From positions 79,632,852 to 79,696,851 of the forward strand of contig CM066736.1 in NCBI GenBank assembly GCA_033961575.1: 64,000 bases of DNA. Reading direction: 5' to 3'. How positions within the stretch are numbered: position 1 is the stretch's first letter; every line of letters begins with the position of its first letter. This DNA comes from Aselliscus stoliczkanus. Lineage: Eukaryota > Chordata > Mammalia > Chiroptera > Hipposideridae. Of this stretch, positions 35,485 through 45,794 are shown piece after piece. Both the position numbers and the translations under genes were made by a program. Under the pieces are notes generated by a model, which was given only the letters and a program-made list of their open reading frames with translations, did no database searches and was not told the DNA's origin.

Positions 35485-36195
35485 TTTAAAACACGTTAGA
35501 GGAAAAACTCTCTTTTGCTCTAACTTCCCCAGTGGCCATTGCCCCATTTCATCCCTTTACCTTATGGCAAAACTTCTTGAAACGGTTTGCTTTCAGGGTC
35601 TCCAGTTCCCTTTCTCCGACTCTCTCCTGAACATACTCCCACCAGGGTTTTGCTTCTACCACATAAGTGAAATTATTCTTCTCAAGGTGGCTAATGATCT
35701 CTACTTTAAAAAATCCAATGTCCTGCCTCAGTCTTCTTCTTTACTTACTATTTGTAACATTTCACGCTGTTGGCTCTCTCCTCCCTGACACATTTCCCAG
35801 CTTCCAGGATACTTGTCTGATTGTTCTCTTGGTACTCTAGATGCTTCCTGCCATTCTCCTTTCCTGGTGCTCTTCGTCTTCCCTGATCTCTAAATATTGA
35901 AGTGGCCCAAGGCTTTGTCCTTGGAGAGTGCATGGGCACTTCAAATCTTTACTTAAATGTAGCTATTTCAGGGAGTCTTTATCCAGCCACGCTTACGTAA
36001 AATTGCAACCCAACACTTTTTAACTCCTTTTCTTAGTTTGTTAAAATACTCCCCTTAACACTACCTAAAAATGGTCTTTTACTTATTTATTTTGTCTACT
36101 ACCTGTCTCCCAATGTAACTTTGTCCAGAGCCTAGAACAGTGCCTGCCACACATTAGGCACTCAATCAGTGTTTGTTGAATACTTAATGAATGGC
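35485..36195 (+). repeat. L2 LINE 3' part
   Basis: Order of L2 blocks: pyrimidine-rich region ('ccctttctccgactctctcc'), 'tcttcgtcttccctgatctc', 'actacctgtctcccaatgta' and the end 'gtgcctgccacacattaggc' plus 'tgtttgttgaata'. Frame 35417-35788 is part of this relic, not a gene. Confidence 0.75.
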
Positions 36196-36720
36196 ATTTA
36201 AAGTAAAATCCATAGTCCAAGCTTATAAAACTCTGATTAATTTGTCTTCTGTCAGCCTCCCCACTCTCATTTCATACTGCTTTAATTTCTCTAAACATAC
36301 CAAGCACCTTTCCCTACTTGGAAACCTGTACCGAGAAAGATTTTTCCTGGCTCTTCACATAATTGGCACCTCAGGCTCAATTTAAATATAATCTCAGAAA
36401 GGCCCACTCTGACCACTCAGTTTGCCTTCCATCCTACTCAATTACTTTCTTATACATTTCCTTGCTTAGTTACCTTGTTGTTCTTATCTATCACAATTTA
36501 CTTGTTCATTTATTTGCTTACATATATACGTGTGTATATATGTATGTTTTGGGAGGTCGGGGTCTACCTATCCAAGTAGAATATAAGCTTCATGAAAGTA
36601 GGGATCTAGTCTGTCTGCCTTTCTCAGTGATATTTTCCCCAAGATCTAATACAGCTCTGAAACATAGCTGGCGCTCAATGAATGTCTACAGAATGATGAA
36701 TGAACAAACACTTCAGTAAA
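36196..36720 (+). repeat. second L2 LINE 3' part
   Basis: A second L2-like tail follows directly: 'gcccactctgaccactcagt', 'gaatataagcttcatgaaag', 'ctggcgctcaatgaatgtct'. A short (GTAT)n piece lies at 36525-36545. Confidence 0.65.
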
Positions 36721-37285
36721 TATATGAAGAAAACAAATTTCTTAGTGTTTAGAACAGGATTCAAACAGACACAAAGAAGCAATGCCATCATTATCCCAGA
36801 GAGGACAAAGGACATTTGTCTTGATGCATCAGGGGCCGAAGAATGACATACTCAACGTTCCTTTAGAGTCAACTTCCTTACAAGATCCTCTTTCCCTCTG
36901 AAGACTCTGACCAATTATTGAGATAAAGCGCAAATGTGGAAATAGTCCACCTGTGCCAAATGTACTCCTTTTGATGTGCTAGCAGAGGTGGCCTGAAATT
37001 CTTGGGTATGGACAATTAAGGATGACTGGCCTTTGAGATCCGGTAGTCGGTGCTTGAAACAATGATGCTGTGTGGGAAGAGGAGTGAGAGGGTGGCTTCC
37101 TGGTTGGGGGCAAAGTACACTGTGTGTCCTTACCCACTTCTCCATTTATTTTATTACCATTATATGTTTGAGAGCAGATTTTACAGCAAATTAAGGTCAG
37201 GTTTAAAGGGAAAAAGAAAACACAAAAGAGAAAAATGCAACTTTTCATGGAGAAGTTAGAGGGGAGAAGACCGCATCATTTTCCT
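36721..37285. other. unassigned non-coding stretch
   Basis: No repeat or exon recognised. Overlapping short frames occur on both strands and have no domains. Confidence 0.4.
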
Positions 37286-37289
37286 GAGA

Positions 37290-37480
37290 AGGATGAGCCA
37301 CTAAGGGCCAGGCACTTCACGTAAATGACATCATTAAATTTTCATAATAGCTCTTCATGATAAGTATACCATTCCCATTTAACAGGAGGTGTAGAGATAT
37401 GAAGGATTCATTTAAGTTAGAAAGTAAGCAGTACTCTGATTGAAACGTCAATCCCCCTGATGCCAAAGCTCATACTTTTC
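37290..37480 (-). repeat. MIR relic
   Basis: Reverse MIR blocks: 'ggccaggcacttcacgtaaa', 'ataatagctcttcatgataa' and 'accattcccatttaacagg'. Confidence 0.65.
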
Positions 37481-37600
37481 CCACCATGCCTGGTGGTCCG
37501 CCCCCTCTTCCTCCAAATGAACAGTCCTGGACCCCCAGAGCTGTGACGCCTGAGATGATCACCACACAGCTCCATATGCAAGGCTACCTGCTTTATGGCA

Positions 37601-38157
37601 TGAGAGGCCTGACAATTAAGTTTGCAAGCTTGTTGCAGTGATGTTGCTAACCTTTTTTGATATCAGAGGGATTATTCATCATGAATTTGCACCAACTGAA
37701 CAAACAGTTAACCAAGTCTACTATCTGGAAGTGCTGAAAAGGCTGCGTGAAAAAGTTAGAAAAAGCAATTCACGGCTCTTGCATCACGACAATGCACCAG
37801 CTCACACGGCACTGTCTGCGAGGGAAATTTTAGCCAGTAAACAAATAACTGTATTGGAACACCCTCCCTACTCAGCTGTTCTGCCCCCAGTGACTTCTTT
37901 CTTTACCCGAAGATAAAGGAAATATTGACAGGAAGACACTTTGATGACATTCAGGACATCAAGTGTAATACGACAACAGCTCTGATGGCCATTCCAGAAA
38001 AAGAGTTCCAAAATTGCTTTGAAGGGTGAACTAGGCACTGGCATCGATGCATAGATTCCCAAGAGGAGTACTTCAAAGGTGACCATAGTGATATTCAGCA
38101 CTGAGGTATGTAGCACTTTTTCTAGGATGAGTTCACAAACTTAATTGCCAGACCTCA
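37601..38157 (+). mobile_element. internally deleted mariner transposon
   Basis: The ends TGAGAGGCCTGACAATTAAG and, at the right, 'cttaattgccagacctca' are imperfect inverted repeats of about 30 bp. A TA follows on the right (38158-38159); on the left the matching dinucleotide reads CA. The element is about 557 bp, against about 1.3 kb for full mariners, so most of the 5' transposase gene is missing. Confidence 0.9.
37638..37916 (+). pseudogene. mariner transposase remnant
   Basis: Mariner transposase cuts and rejoins DNA at the element ends with a D,D,D catalytic triad. The first aspartate block is missing (5' deletion). The second block is clear: 'LHHDNAPAHTA' around residue 50. The third block lies after 'HPPYS', but a small indel changes the frame there, so the ORF ends in 'SFFTRR'. 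The rest of the C-terminus continues in another frame to about 38030. The gene is dead. Confidence 0.92.
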
Positions 38158-38494
38158 TATTTCTCTCCATTTTTGGTGACTAACATAGTGCCTGGTACAT
38201 AGCTGGCTCTTCAGTAAAGGTCTATTGAATAAAAAAGAATGAACAAAGGAGATGTCTGAACCAATATAGCTTCCCTTGCAAATTACATGCTGAGAACCCA
38301 AAACACTTAGAAAGCTCCTGAGGGTCTTCTTCCCCACTGTAGTTCTCCAGGGAAAGGATGTCTCTTCAAGAACAATGCAAATGACCTCGCAAAAAGAGGC
38401 TGCAGTCAGTCTGGTGTTGTGCTTCCTCTGCCCTGATCTGGGAGTTACTCTGGTTGGTTGTAAAGCCTGTAGGATTATCTTCTGGTGGTGTCGT

Positions 38495-39155
38495 GGTTAC
38501 CAGTAACAATAGTTAGCATTTATTGAGCAAATAGATACACTGTGCTGGACACTGTGCTAAGCCCTTTCCATATTTTACTTTATTGAATCCTCAAAAGCCT
38601 CAGAGGGGCCAGTCGAGTGGCACATTGGTTAAGAGCTGGCTTAGGACGCCAGCTGCCCTGTTTCAGATCCTACATATGAGGGCCAGTGACCCTGCCCTCT
38701 ACAGCTAAGGTGGTGAACAACAGCTCCACCTGGAGCTGGGCTGCTGCGAGTCCCCAGGGACAGCATAGCTGCAGCTCCTGCTGCAGTGGGCTGCCATAGG
38801 CTTCAGTCAGTGCCCGGCAGCCAACTTGAGTGGCTGGCAGCCGTTTGTGCTGCCAAGAGCCACTGTGAGCGGCCATCCAGGGGTTGGCGACTGATCTGCC
38901 TCACCCGGGAAGAGCGCAATGATGATACCAACATGGGCCAGTGAAGCAATGTCCTCCACAACTAGACTGAAGAACAAAAGGACAGCAACTTGTCTGTTCC
39001 CCTTCCCCCAATTCGCCAACGCTTTTCCCCTTCTCCAATTCCCCCAATAAAATCTTTAAAAAAGCCTCAGAGAGAGAAATCTATTATCTCACTTTACATA
39101 TAAGGGAAAGGAGATTTAGGCTAGTCTACAAAAATCAACTGCCAATTTGTGGGGC
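38495..39155 (-). repeat. MIR relic split by a long Rhin SINE
   Basis: Left half 'gttagcatttattgagcaaa' and 'ctaagccctttccatatttt'; right half 'atctcactttacatataagg'. The halves are colinear in MIR once the SINE at 38606-39059 and its duplication are removed. Confidence 0.75.
38606..39059 (+). mobile_element. Rhin-type SINE, long form A, inside a MIR
   Basis: Head GGGCCAGTCGAGTGGCACAT; full body with 'ctgctgcagtgggctgccat' and tail 'cccccaataaaatcttt'. A perfect 13-bp duplication (aaaagcctcagag) lies at 38593-38605 and 39060-39072. Confidence 0.96.
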
Positions 39156-39364
39156 AAGTACTGTAAAGTCTCTTCTCTCTCCTTTCTTTTGTCTTTCCCT
39201 TTCCTTCTTAAGATGTAAAAATATAATGCCGACAGACACTCAATTGTCAGAGGTATCAGGAAAAGATTTGCCTGATCAGAAGACTCAAGGATCTATAAGA
39301 CATTGCATGTGTCCTGGTGAATGTGGTAGGACAGGACTGCTTTAAAAAATATACTGTTTTTATG

Positions 39365-40240
39365 GAAGAGAATGAGTTAAGTTTGGTGTCAAAAGCCCTG
39401 GGTGTGAGTCCCGGCTCCATGACTGATTGTGGGTTTTTACTTGTGATTAACCTTGAGGAGCCTCAGTTTTCTCACATATTGTCACCAGTGACTGCGTGGC
39501 CCACAGTCTGTGCTGAGGCCTCTTCCTGCAAGTCAGGGGGACTAACTCCCGAGAGACTCTCAGACTCCCAGGATCTACCTGGCACTGACCAAGGCCTCCG
39601 TGATAGCCATGGCAAGAGCAAAGAACAGAGCACGCGAGATCTTAAATGCCTTTCAAAATGCTGTTTATTCAAACACCAATCATCAACACCAAACATTAAA
39701 GCATCAATCATCAATATACCAAATAGTAAAGCACACAGAGTAATACAATAATTGGGTAAAATAGAGTAACGAACTATTCCCAAAGTCAATCAGAGTCCTG
39801 GTGGAGTGAAGAAGGGTGGCTGGTCCAGGAGGTCAGTCTGGCAGAGGTTGGGTCTGAGCAGACTAGAGTGGAGGGTTCTCAGAACAGAGTGGCAGCATGG
39901 TCACCTCTCAGTTGAGACCAGCTCTCTGAGCTGCAAAAGTTCTCAGATCTTATGCAGTTCTGAGTGCCTTTCTGACATCACCGGCTGGTGACCCTGACAT
40001 CATATCTTCAGTAGCAGATCTTCAAGGTGTAGCTGGGTATACCCAATTACCAGGACAACTGGGCTGTGGCTCTCTGGGCATCGTGTAAGTTCTCTGCACA
40101 TGTCCAAAATGGAGTTACTCTTGCTCATTCAATATGGAGGCACTCTTGCTCACACAAAACTATTCTAACAGCTTACAGGGGTGCTCTATGCATGTATGAA
40201 ATGGGGATAATACAAATCTTTTCTGGATGGGCTTGTCCTA
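39365..40240 (+). repeat. MIR relic split by a solo LTR
   Basis: The left half runs to 'gcctcagttttctcacat' (39479). After the LTR the MIR resumes at 'tgtatgaaatggggataata' (40193). Together they give a continuous MIR core. Confidence 0.8.
39480..40192 (-). mobile_element. solo LTR of an endogenous retrovirus, inside a MIR
   Basis: On minus it starts TGCATAGAGCACCCC and ends GGTGACA, the TG...CA borders of an LTR, about 713 bp. An AATAAA signal lies near its 3' part (plus 39664-39669). The MIR halves meet exactly at its ends; the flanking 5-mers (catat / tgtat) would be a decayed target duplication. No internal viral genes are present. The family is not certain. Frames at 39317-39751 and 39472-39789 are LTR shadows. 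Confidence 0.75.
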
Positions 40241-40595
40241 AGGGTCAAAAAAAGGAACGTGATTTGAGTAGAGTGAATCTTTTTATAAATGCTGACTATT
40301 GTTCTTTTTGGAGATGAGCTGGGCTTCCCCAGAACTCTCCAAGACGAGAGTCCCCATGCAGCCCCAGTAGAGTGCTCCTTGCCATTGGAGCTGGTGGCAG
40401 TGAGTTTGTGTCCAAGATTGGACATGACAGTACTGAGACTATCAGGACTATTTCTGTGCAGAGTTTCAGCTTTTCCTTCTTATATAGACATCTGTTTGAA
40501 GCAACAAAGAACTGGAGGCCAGAGGTTTCTGAGGTGCCAAGACTTAGGTTCCAGAGCCGTAAGAAGCGGGGTGAAGGAAACAGTCTGACTGTGGA
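40241..40595. other. unassigned segment open in several frames
   Basis: About 350 bp between the MIR and an old L1. Frames at 40289-40588 (plus), 40372-40626 (plus) and 40296-40607 (minus) all stay open, but none has a recognisable motif. It may be part of an unnamed repeat. Confidence 0.4.
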
Positions 40596-40599
40596 ATAT

Positions 40600-41345
40600 T
40601 TCTCCATTTATCTATGTCTTCTTTGATATCTCTGAATAAAGTTTGAGTCCTCTTCCTGGAGAGAGCCTCATCTTTTGTTACATTATTTCTAGGTACTTGA
40701 TATTTTCAATGCTATTATAAGTTGTCTATTTCAGACACTTTAAAAAACTATTTGCGGCTGGTATATAAAAATGCAATTGATTTTATACATTGGTCTTGTA
40801 TTCAATAAACTTTCTAAACTCTTATTAGGTCTAAGAATTTATATGTAGTTGGTTTTGGATTTTCTTTCTTCCTTTCGAATCCTTAATACCTTTTATTTAT
40901 ATATTTTGCTTGCTTTACTGAGTTGGCTAGGACCTCCAGGACAATGGTGAAAATAGAAGTTTTATTCTTGACCTCAAACAGAAATTTTTCATCTTTTAAC
41001 CATTTAGTATGGTATACTTTTAGGTTACCTTTTAAGAAAACTTTTGTTTTCTTAAGTTTTTAAATAGGTATCCTATATCAGTTTAAGGAGTTCTCTTCTA
41101 TTCTTAATTTTCCAAGAGTTTTCTTTTTATGAATGGTTGTTGAATTTTATAAAAATGTTTCTGCTTATATTAAAATAACTATATGTGTGTATACCATCAG
41201 TCAGTTAAGGTATAAATTACATTTTTTTATTTTTAAAAAATATTAAACCTACCTTACATTCCTGATATAAATACATGGTTATGATGTATATTTTAGATTT
41301 GGTTTGCTAGTATTTTATTTAAGATTTTTGTATCCATATTCAAAA
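40600..41345 (-). repeat. old L1 ORF2 fragment (antisense)
   Basis: Reverse of the reverse transcriptase region: 'aatgcaattgattttataca', 'attcaataaactttctaaac', 'gttggctaggacctccagga', 'ttaccttacattcc'. Many stops; far older than the two L1s on plus. Confidence 0.8.
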
Positions 41346-41352
41346 GGGAAAT

Positions 41353-41356
<4 letters not shown>

Positions 41357-41393
<37 letters not shown>
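41357..41393 (+). repeat. (AT)n microsatellite
   Basis: About 18 pure AT units between the old L1 fragment and a MIR. Confidence 0.97.
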
Positions 41394-41394
<1 letters not shown>

Positions 41395-41395
<1 letters not shown>

Positions 41396-41575
41396 ATTTA
41401 CCTGTGTTACATGGGTTTTCTCATTAAGCTTACAAAGAGGGTTTTACCATCTCCATATTATTTGTGACAACTAACAAGTTGAATAGGTGACTAATGTCAC
41501 AAAGAGCTAGCTGGTGGCCATGCCAGGGCTGGAAATCACACATGCCAGGTCTGTCTGAACACAAAGCCCGTTTGT
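41395..41575 (-). repeat. MIR relic
   Basis: Reverse MIR: 'gggttttctcattaagctta', 'catctccatattatttgtga', 'agctggtggccatgccaggg'. Confidence 0.65.
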
Positions 41576-42480
41576 TTTTCTAAGCCATGTAGCTTCTGTG
41601 AACATTTTTCAAGGCTTCAAAACAAATTGCCCAGTTCCTGAATGTTTCAAAAACATAAGATTGAGGGGAGGAGCATGATGAGGGTAACAGCAGCTAGTTT
41701 TGGGAGGCTGTGCTAATATTCTGATTCACCAAAGTGAACACAAAATAATTCCTCTGTATTTGAGGAGAAAATGTGAAGCCAAGAGCCTAAGTAGCTATTC
41801 ATGCAATTCCATAGGGAATCAATTTTGCAAATAAGCATGAAAGAGAAAGAGAGGAAAACATGGTAATAGCTGCTAATTAAAAAATATGGCATGAGATCAT
41901 TCAGAGACCAGGTGTGATCCAAATTACAGGAATTTAATTTCTCAAGATAAAAATGTGGCTGCAGCTAAGTATTGTTACTGTCCAGAAAATGTGTTTGAAT
42001 GAAGAAAACTCTTGATTATATAGAGGCTAACTTGAGGGAGAAATCCAAAGTACACGTTTCAGTTCTTGGATTTAAATAAACAACAGAAACACCTCATCAA
42101 GATGGAGGAAGGATTCCAATGCAGCATTAAAAAATGTATTCATGCTTTTTATGTATTTTTATAAAACTTGGAGAAATGCGTTGACCTGATTTATCAGGCT
42201 ATAGAGCGTGAGGTACAGTGGGGGTGGTGTCTCCATTTCTTGAGGTATTCCCAGTGGTGTCTACGGAGAGCGATGGAAACTGGAGTATCAGTGACTCCTG
42301 ACATTTTCTCAGACTTTACCCTAAGGACTTTTTCAGATATGTGCTGATAAAGTAATCTCATAAAGTAATCTATTATCTTTCTTAAATCATTGAGGTTGGT
42401 CACCCTTGTTATTGTACATCATGTGTCAGACACTATAAACAATTTATCTCTCCCTTCTCTACATTCTTGTCAAACCTAGT
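41576..42480. other. unassigned non-coding stretch
   Basis: No repeat family or exon recognised; short frames at 41713-41922 and 42194-42403 are unsupported. Confidence 0.4.
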
Positions 42481-42484
42481 TATA

Positions 42485-42850
42485 TTAATCAGGGTACACT
42501 TACTGCTAGAAGAAACAGCCCTATATCTCAATGACTTAGCACAATAAGAGTTTATTTCTGGCTCACCTCACAATCCAATGCAGGTTGGAGGTGCAGGAAG
42601 GAAGACAGCGGCACTTCACCTAATCATTCTGCTGGATGCCCTGACAGATGAGGAAAGAGAACATGGAGAATTTCAAGGGAAAGTTTCATGGGTCAGGTCT
42701 GGGCATGGTGTTCATCACTTCAGCCCATATTTCATTGGCCAGAAAAAAGTAATGTGGCTGCAAAGGAGACCAGGAAATGCCATTTTGTGTGCCCAGGAGG
42801 AAAAAAGAAAATGTTTTGGTGAACAACTATTTAGCCTCTACCACACTGGT
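42485..42850. repeat. old repeat, family not named
   Basis: It has 'atctcaatgacttagcacaa', 'agagtttatttctggctcac' and 'catatttcattggccag', a known pattern of old interspersed elements and similar in layout to 4795-5060. The plus frame at 42578-42874 is read through it. Confidence 0.45.
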
Positions 42851-42904
42851 ATGAAAATTAATAGATTCTTGTAAAGAGTTTAGTTCAGCATCTCTACACA
42901 TAGT

Positions 42905-43085
42905 GAGGGTTCAATAGTATCACGTTAAACTCTTCTCAGTGAGGTAGGTGCTGGAATTAATCACCCTCATTTCGGAGATGAGAAACAGACTCCAAGAGGT
43001 TTTTGCTTTCCCAAAATTGCATGGCTAATAAATAGCAGAGCTGGGATTAAATCTAGGCACGTCTCACAAGGCCCATTTTCTTAAA
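42905..43085 (-). repeat. MIR relic
   Basis: Reverse MIR: 'gtgaggtaggtgctggaatt', 'ggagatgagaaacagactcc', 'agcagagctgggattaaatc'. Confidence 0.75.
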
Positions 43086-43812
43086 AACTAGAATGTGTTT
43101 ATTTGAGGCATTCGAAAAATGTAAGTTCTACCTTTGTACAGACAGGTCACTCTCTCAAAAGTTCAGCTACGCTCAGCTCTTTTGATTTCCTTGGAAGTCA
43201 AATGTACTCTTCCCATTTGTCATTCATAAATGAGTCTCGACCAATCATCGCTAAATATGGGATCGGTTATTCCCATTTCATCACTATAGGTTCTGTTGCT
43301 TAGACTACTGATCTCCAAAATGGAGTGTGCTCACACTAGAGGTATGCAAGACATCCACTGAGGTGTGGTAAGAATTTTTGTAATTTCAATACAGAAAGAA
43401 AGAAAATTAACCTCCATTAATATGGATTGAACTTGGCATGCCCACACTGTCACTATTTGATGATTACATGTCATGTATGAATGTAGGTATGAATGGAGGC
43501 ATGAATGGAGGTTCTTTCACTTTCAGTATTTAGTGACATATGGCATTTCAAAAAAGGATTTATAGATTTTTTAAAAATCTAATTTTCACTAAGCTGAATC
43601 GCACAAAATGAGCAACTGATTTAAAATGATTGCATAGAAAAAAAACTATGAATTGAAGGACAAAAAAAAAGCTGGAACTGATACTTCTACTTAGTATCAG
43701 TCACATTATGAGATTAAATACAATTATGATCTAATCTAATTAGACAAGCCGACAAAAAAAGAAATCCCAAACTATTAAGTAGCCTATTTGAAATGTTAAT
43801 TTATGTCCACTA

Positions 43813-43881
43813 TTAACACATTGTTTGTGGGAAACGAGTAAACTCGTCATATGGCTCAAATGCCCGCATACAATGTGTTAA
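43813..43881. mobile_element. minimal piggyBac-type MITE flanked by TTAA
   Basis: TTAA at 43813-43816 and 43878-43881 flank a 61-bp core. The ends CACATTGTTTGTGGG and (reverse) CACATTGTATGCGGG are 15-bp inverted repeats with two mismatches. The left end continues AAACGAG, close to what I recall of bat piggyBac ends. TTAA target duplication is the hallmark of piggyBac. No coding capacity. Confidence 0.75.
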
Positions 43882-44019
43882 CAACAAACACAGAATCCTA
43901 AGTATGTGTTTTGCCCTGAGGTGAAATAGGTTTATTTCAGCTTCATTTCATCCCTTAGAATTCTTGATTTTATCTACATTTCATAATGGACATCATATAC
44001 TAGTAAAGTAAACTCTCTC

Positions 44020-44021
<2 letters not shown>

Positions 44022-44088
<67 letters not shown>
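44022..44088 (+). repeat. compound (AT)n(AG)n microsatellite
   Basis: About 32 bp of AT units switch directly to about 34 bp of AG units. Confidence 0.97.
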
Positions 44089-44090
<2 letters not shown>

Positions 44091-44128
44091 TATGCCCAAG
44101 TTAAATGTACTTAATTTGAGATATATAT

Positions 44129-44756
44129 AGTAGTCCCCTGTTATCCACAGGGGATATAGTCCAAGACCCCCAGTAGATGACTAAAACTGCAGATAGTACC
44201 TAACCCTATATATATTACGTTTCTTTCCTATACATACAAAGTTTAATTTATAAATTAGGCACAGTAAGAGATTAACCATAATAACCAATAATAAAATGTA
44301 ACAATTATAACATACTGTAATAGTTATGTGAATGTGGTGTCTTTCTCAAAATATCTTATTGCACTGTATTCATCCTTCTAGTGATGATGGAAGATGATGC
44401 AATACCTTGTGATGAGACTAAGTGAAGTGAATGACAGGCATTGTGACATAGCGTTAGGCTACTACAAGGGTTACTTGAACACAAGCACTGCGATACTGGC
44501 ACGGTAGATCTGATAACTAAGCCAGCTACTAACCAGCTAATGAGGGCGTAGTGTATACTAGGATATGCTGGACAAAGGGATGATTCACATCCCCAGCAGG
44601 ATGGAGTGGAAAGGAGTGAGATTTTATATTACTCAGAATGGCGCACAGTTGAAAACTTATAAATTGTTTACTTGTGGAATTTTCCATTTAATATTTTCAG
44701 ACCACGGTTGATAGCAAGTAACTGAAACCATGGAAAATGAAACCACAAATACTGAC
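44129..44756 (+). mobile_element. Tigger/pogo-type DNA transposon relic (MER44/Tigger7-like)
   Basis: The left end 'agtagtcccctgttatccac' and 'ccaagacccccagtagatga', internal 'aaattaggcacagtaagaga' and the end with 'agtaactgaaaccatgg' follow a well-known placental Tigger element. The last about 15 bp of the right inverted repeat are lost. Family name recalled, not searched. Confidence 0.8.
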
Positions 44757-45228
44757 TTAGACAAAGCCTTTCCTCTATCTTGTTAAGGGTTCTGGCCTGT
44801 GAACAGTGGTGATTAGTACCTAATGACCCTGCAATGAGTTAGCTGCTATCACTAATATTAGGTTCAGTCCCAAAGCCCAAGGAGGATTCTGATGTAGAGA
44901 GACATTATTTATATAATAACCCCTGCCATTTTGCCTCAAGTAAACAACATAATCTGGTCTCTGTGGAGGCAGTTTCTCTGCTACTATAACATTTGCTGCC
45001 ATTATAATGCTGGATCTAAAAGACAGTCATATCGGCTTAAGGAACTCCAGAAAGCCCTTCTTCTAACCCCTCCCTTTCAATGTGACTCGAGGAAACCCAA
45101 AAAGACCTCTTTTAACTCCTCTACCAGCAAAAGTCCCTATCTCATTCCTACCTGAAGCCCCACTCATTTCTGTGACCGGCCTTTATCACCTCACCCTATC
45201 CCACCCCGGTAAAAATTGAGTCTTACAA
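44757..45228. other. unassigned non-coding stretch
   Basis: No repeat family or exon recognised; short frames on both strands have no support. Confidence 0.4.
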
Positions 45229-45387
45229 TTAATATGTTTTTTTCCTTTCTTAAAATGTGTATACATTTTTTTGTCACCCATTCTATATACCAGGGAGCCA
45301 ACAAAATGTATACAAGGGGACACTTTGGTCAACGTTGCTCAAGCAATAGTTTGCTGTAATCAGAAGTGCCTGATGCTGATGTATATA
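45229..45387. mobile_element. broken mariner-type MITE ends
   Basis: 45229-45281 is a right-hand terminal repeat ('ttaaaatgtgtatacatttt', 'gtcaccc'). At 45290-45316 a left-hand-like end follows ('gggagccaacaaaatgtata'), then about 70 bp not present in the neighbouring MITE. They look like parts of one or two damaged copies of the same family. Confidence 0.65.
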
Positions 45388-45590
45388 CAGAGGGTCCAAA
45401 AAAATGTATACACATTTTAAGAAAGAAAAAACTGTATTAAAATTGTAATAGTCAATATATACTGATAACAAAAGATGAACACAAGTCACGTTTGACCTCT
45501 GCAATTACGAGGTGCTCAAAGTGGTTACCATTAGCGTAATTTTAATACAGTTTTTTCCTTTCTTAAAATGTGTATACATTTTTCTGGCAC

Positions 45591-45595
<5 letters not shown>
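45388..45595 (+). mobile_element. mariner/Tc1-type MITE, nearly complete
   Basis: About 208 bp with terminal inverted repeats of about 55 bp: left CAGAGGGTCCAAAAAAATGT, right reverse complement CACAGGGTGCCAGAAAAATG. TA precedes the left end (45386-45387). The right end merges into a (GT)n run. The interior matches the MITE at 17103-17524 ('gataacaaaagatgaacaca'). No transposase. Confidence 0.88.

Positions 45596-45625
<30 letters not shown>
45594..45625 (+). repeat. (GT)n microsatellite at a MITE end
   Basis: About 16 GT units start exactly at the last bases of the MITE terminal repeat (CCCTGTGTGTG). Confidence 0.95.
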
Positions 45626-45628
<3 letters not shown>

Positions 45629-45794
45629 GCTCATTTTAGATGTTCAATGGAAGTTATACTCTTTTCTCCATCCCTCCCACCCAACACAATAAATACCTTT
45701 TCAATGTATTCTAACTGAAAGAATGATTAACCAATTAATTTATTTTGTTTAAGCCCTGAGATTCTCTTATAAAATACGAGTTTTCTTTGAATAA

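Noticed and set aside
39317..39789. Overlapping frames of 144 and 105 residues
   Set aside because: They run through the solo LTR and MIR; no retroviral protein motif is present.
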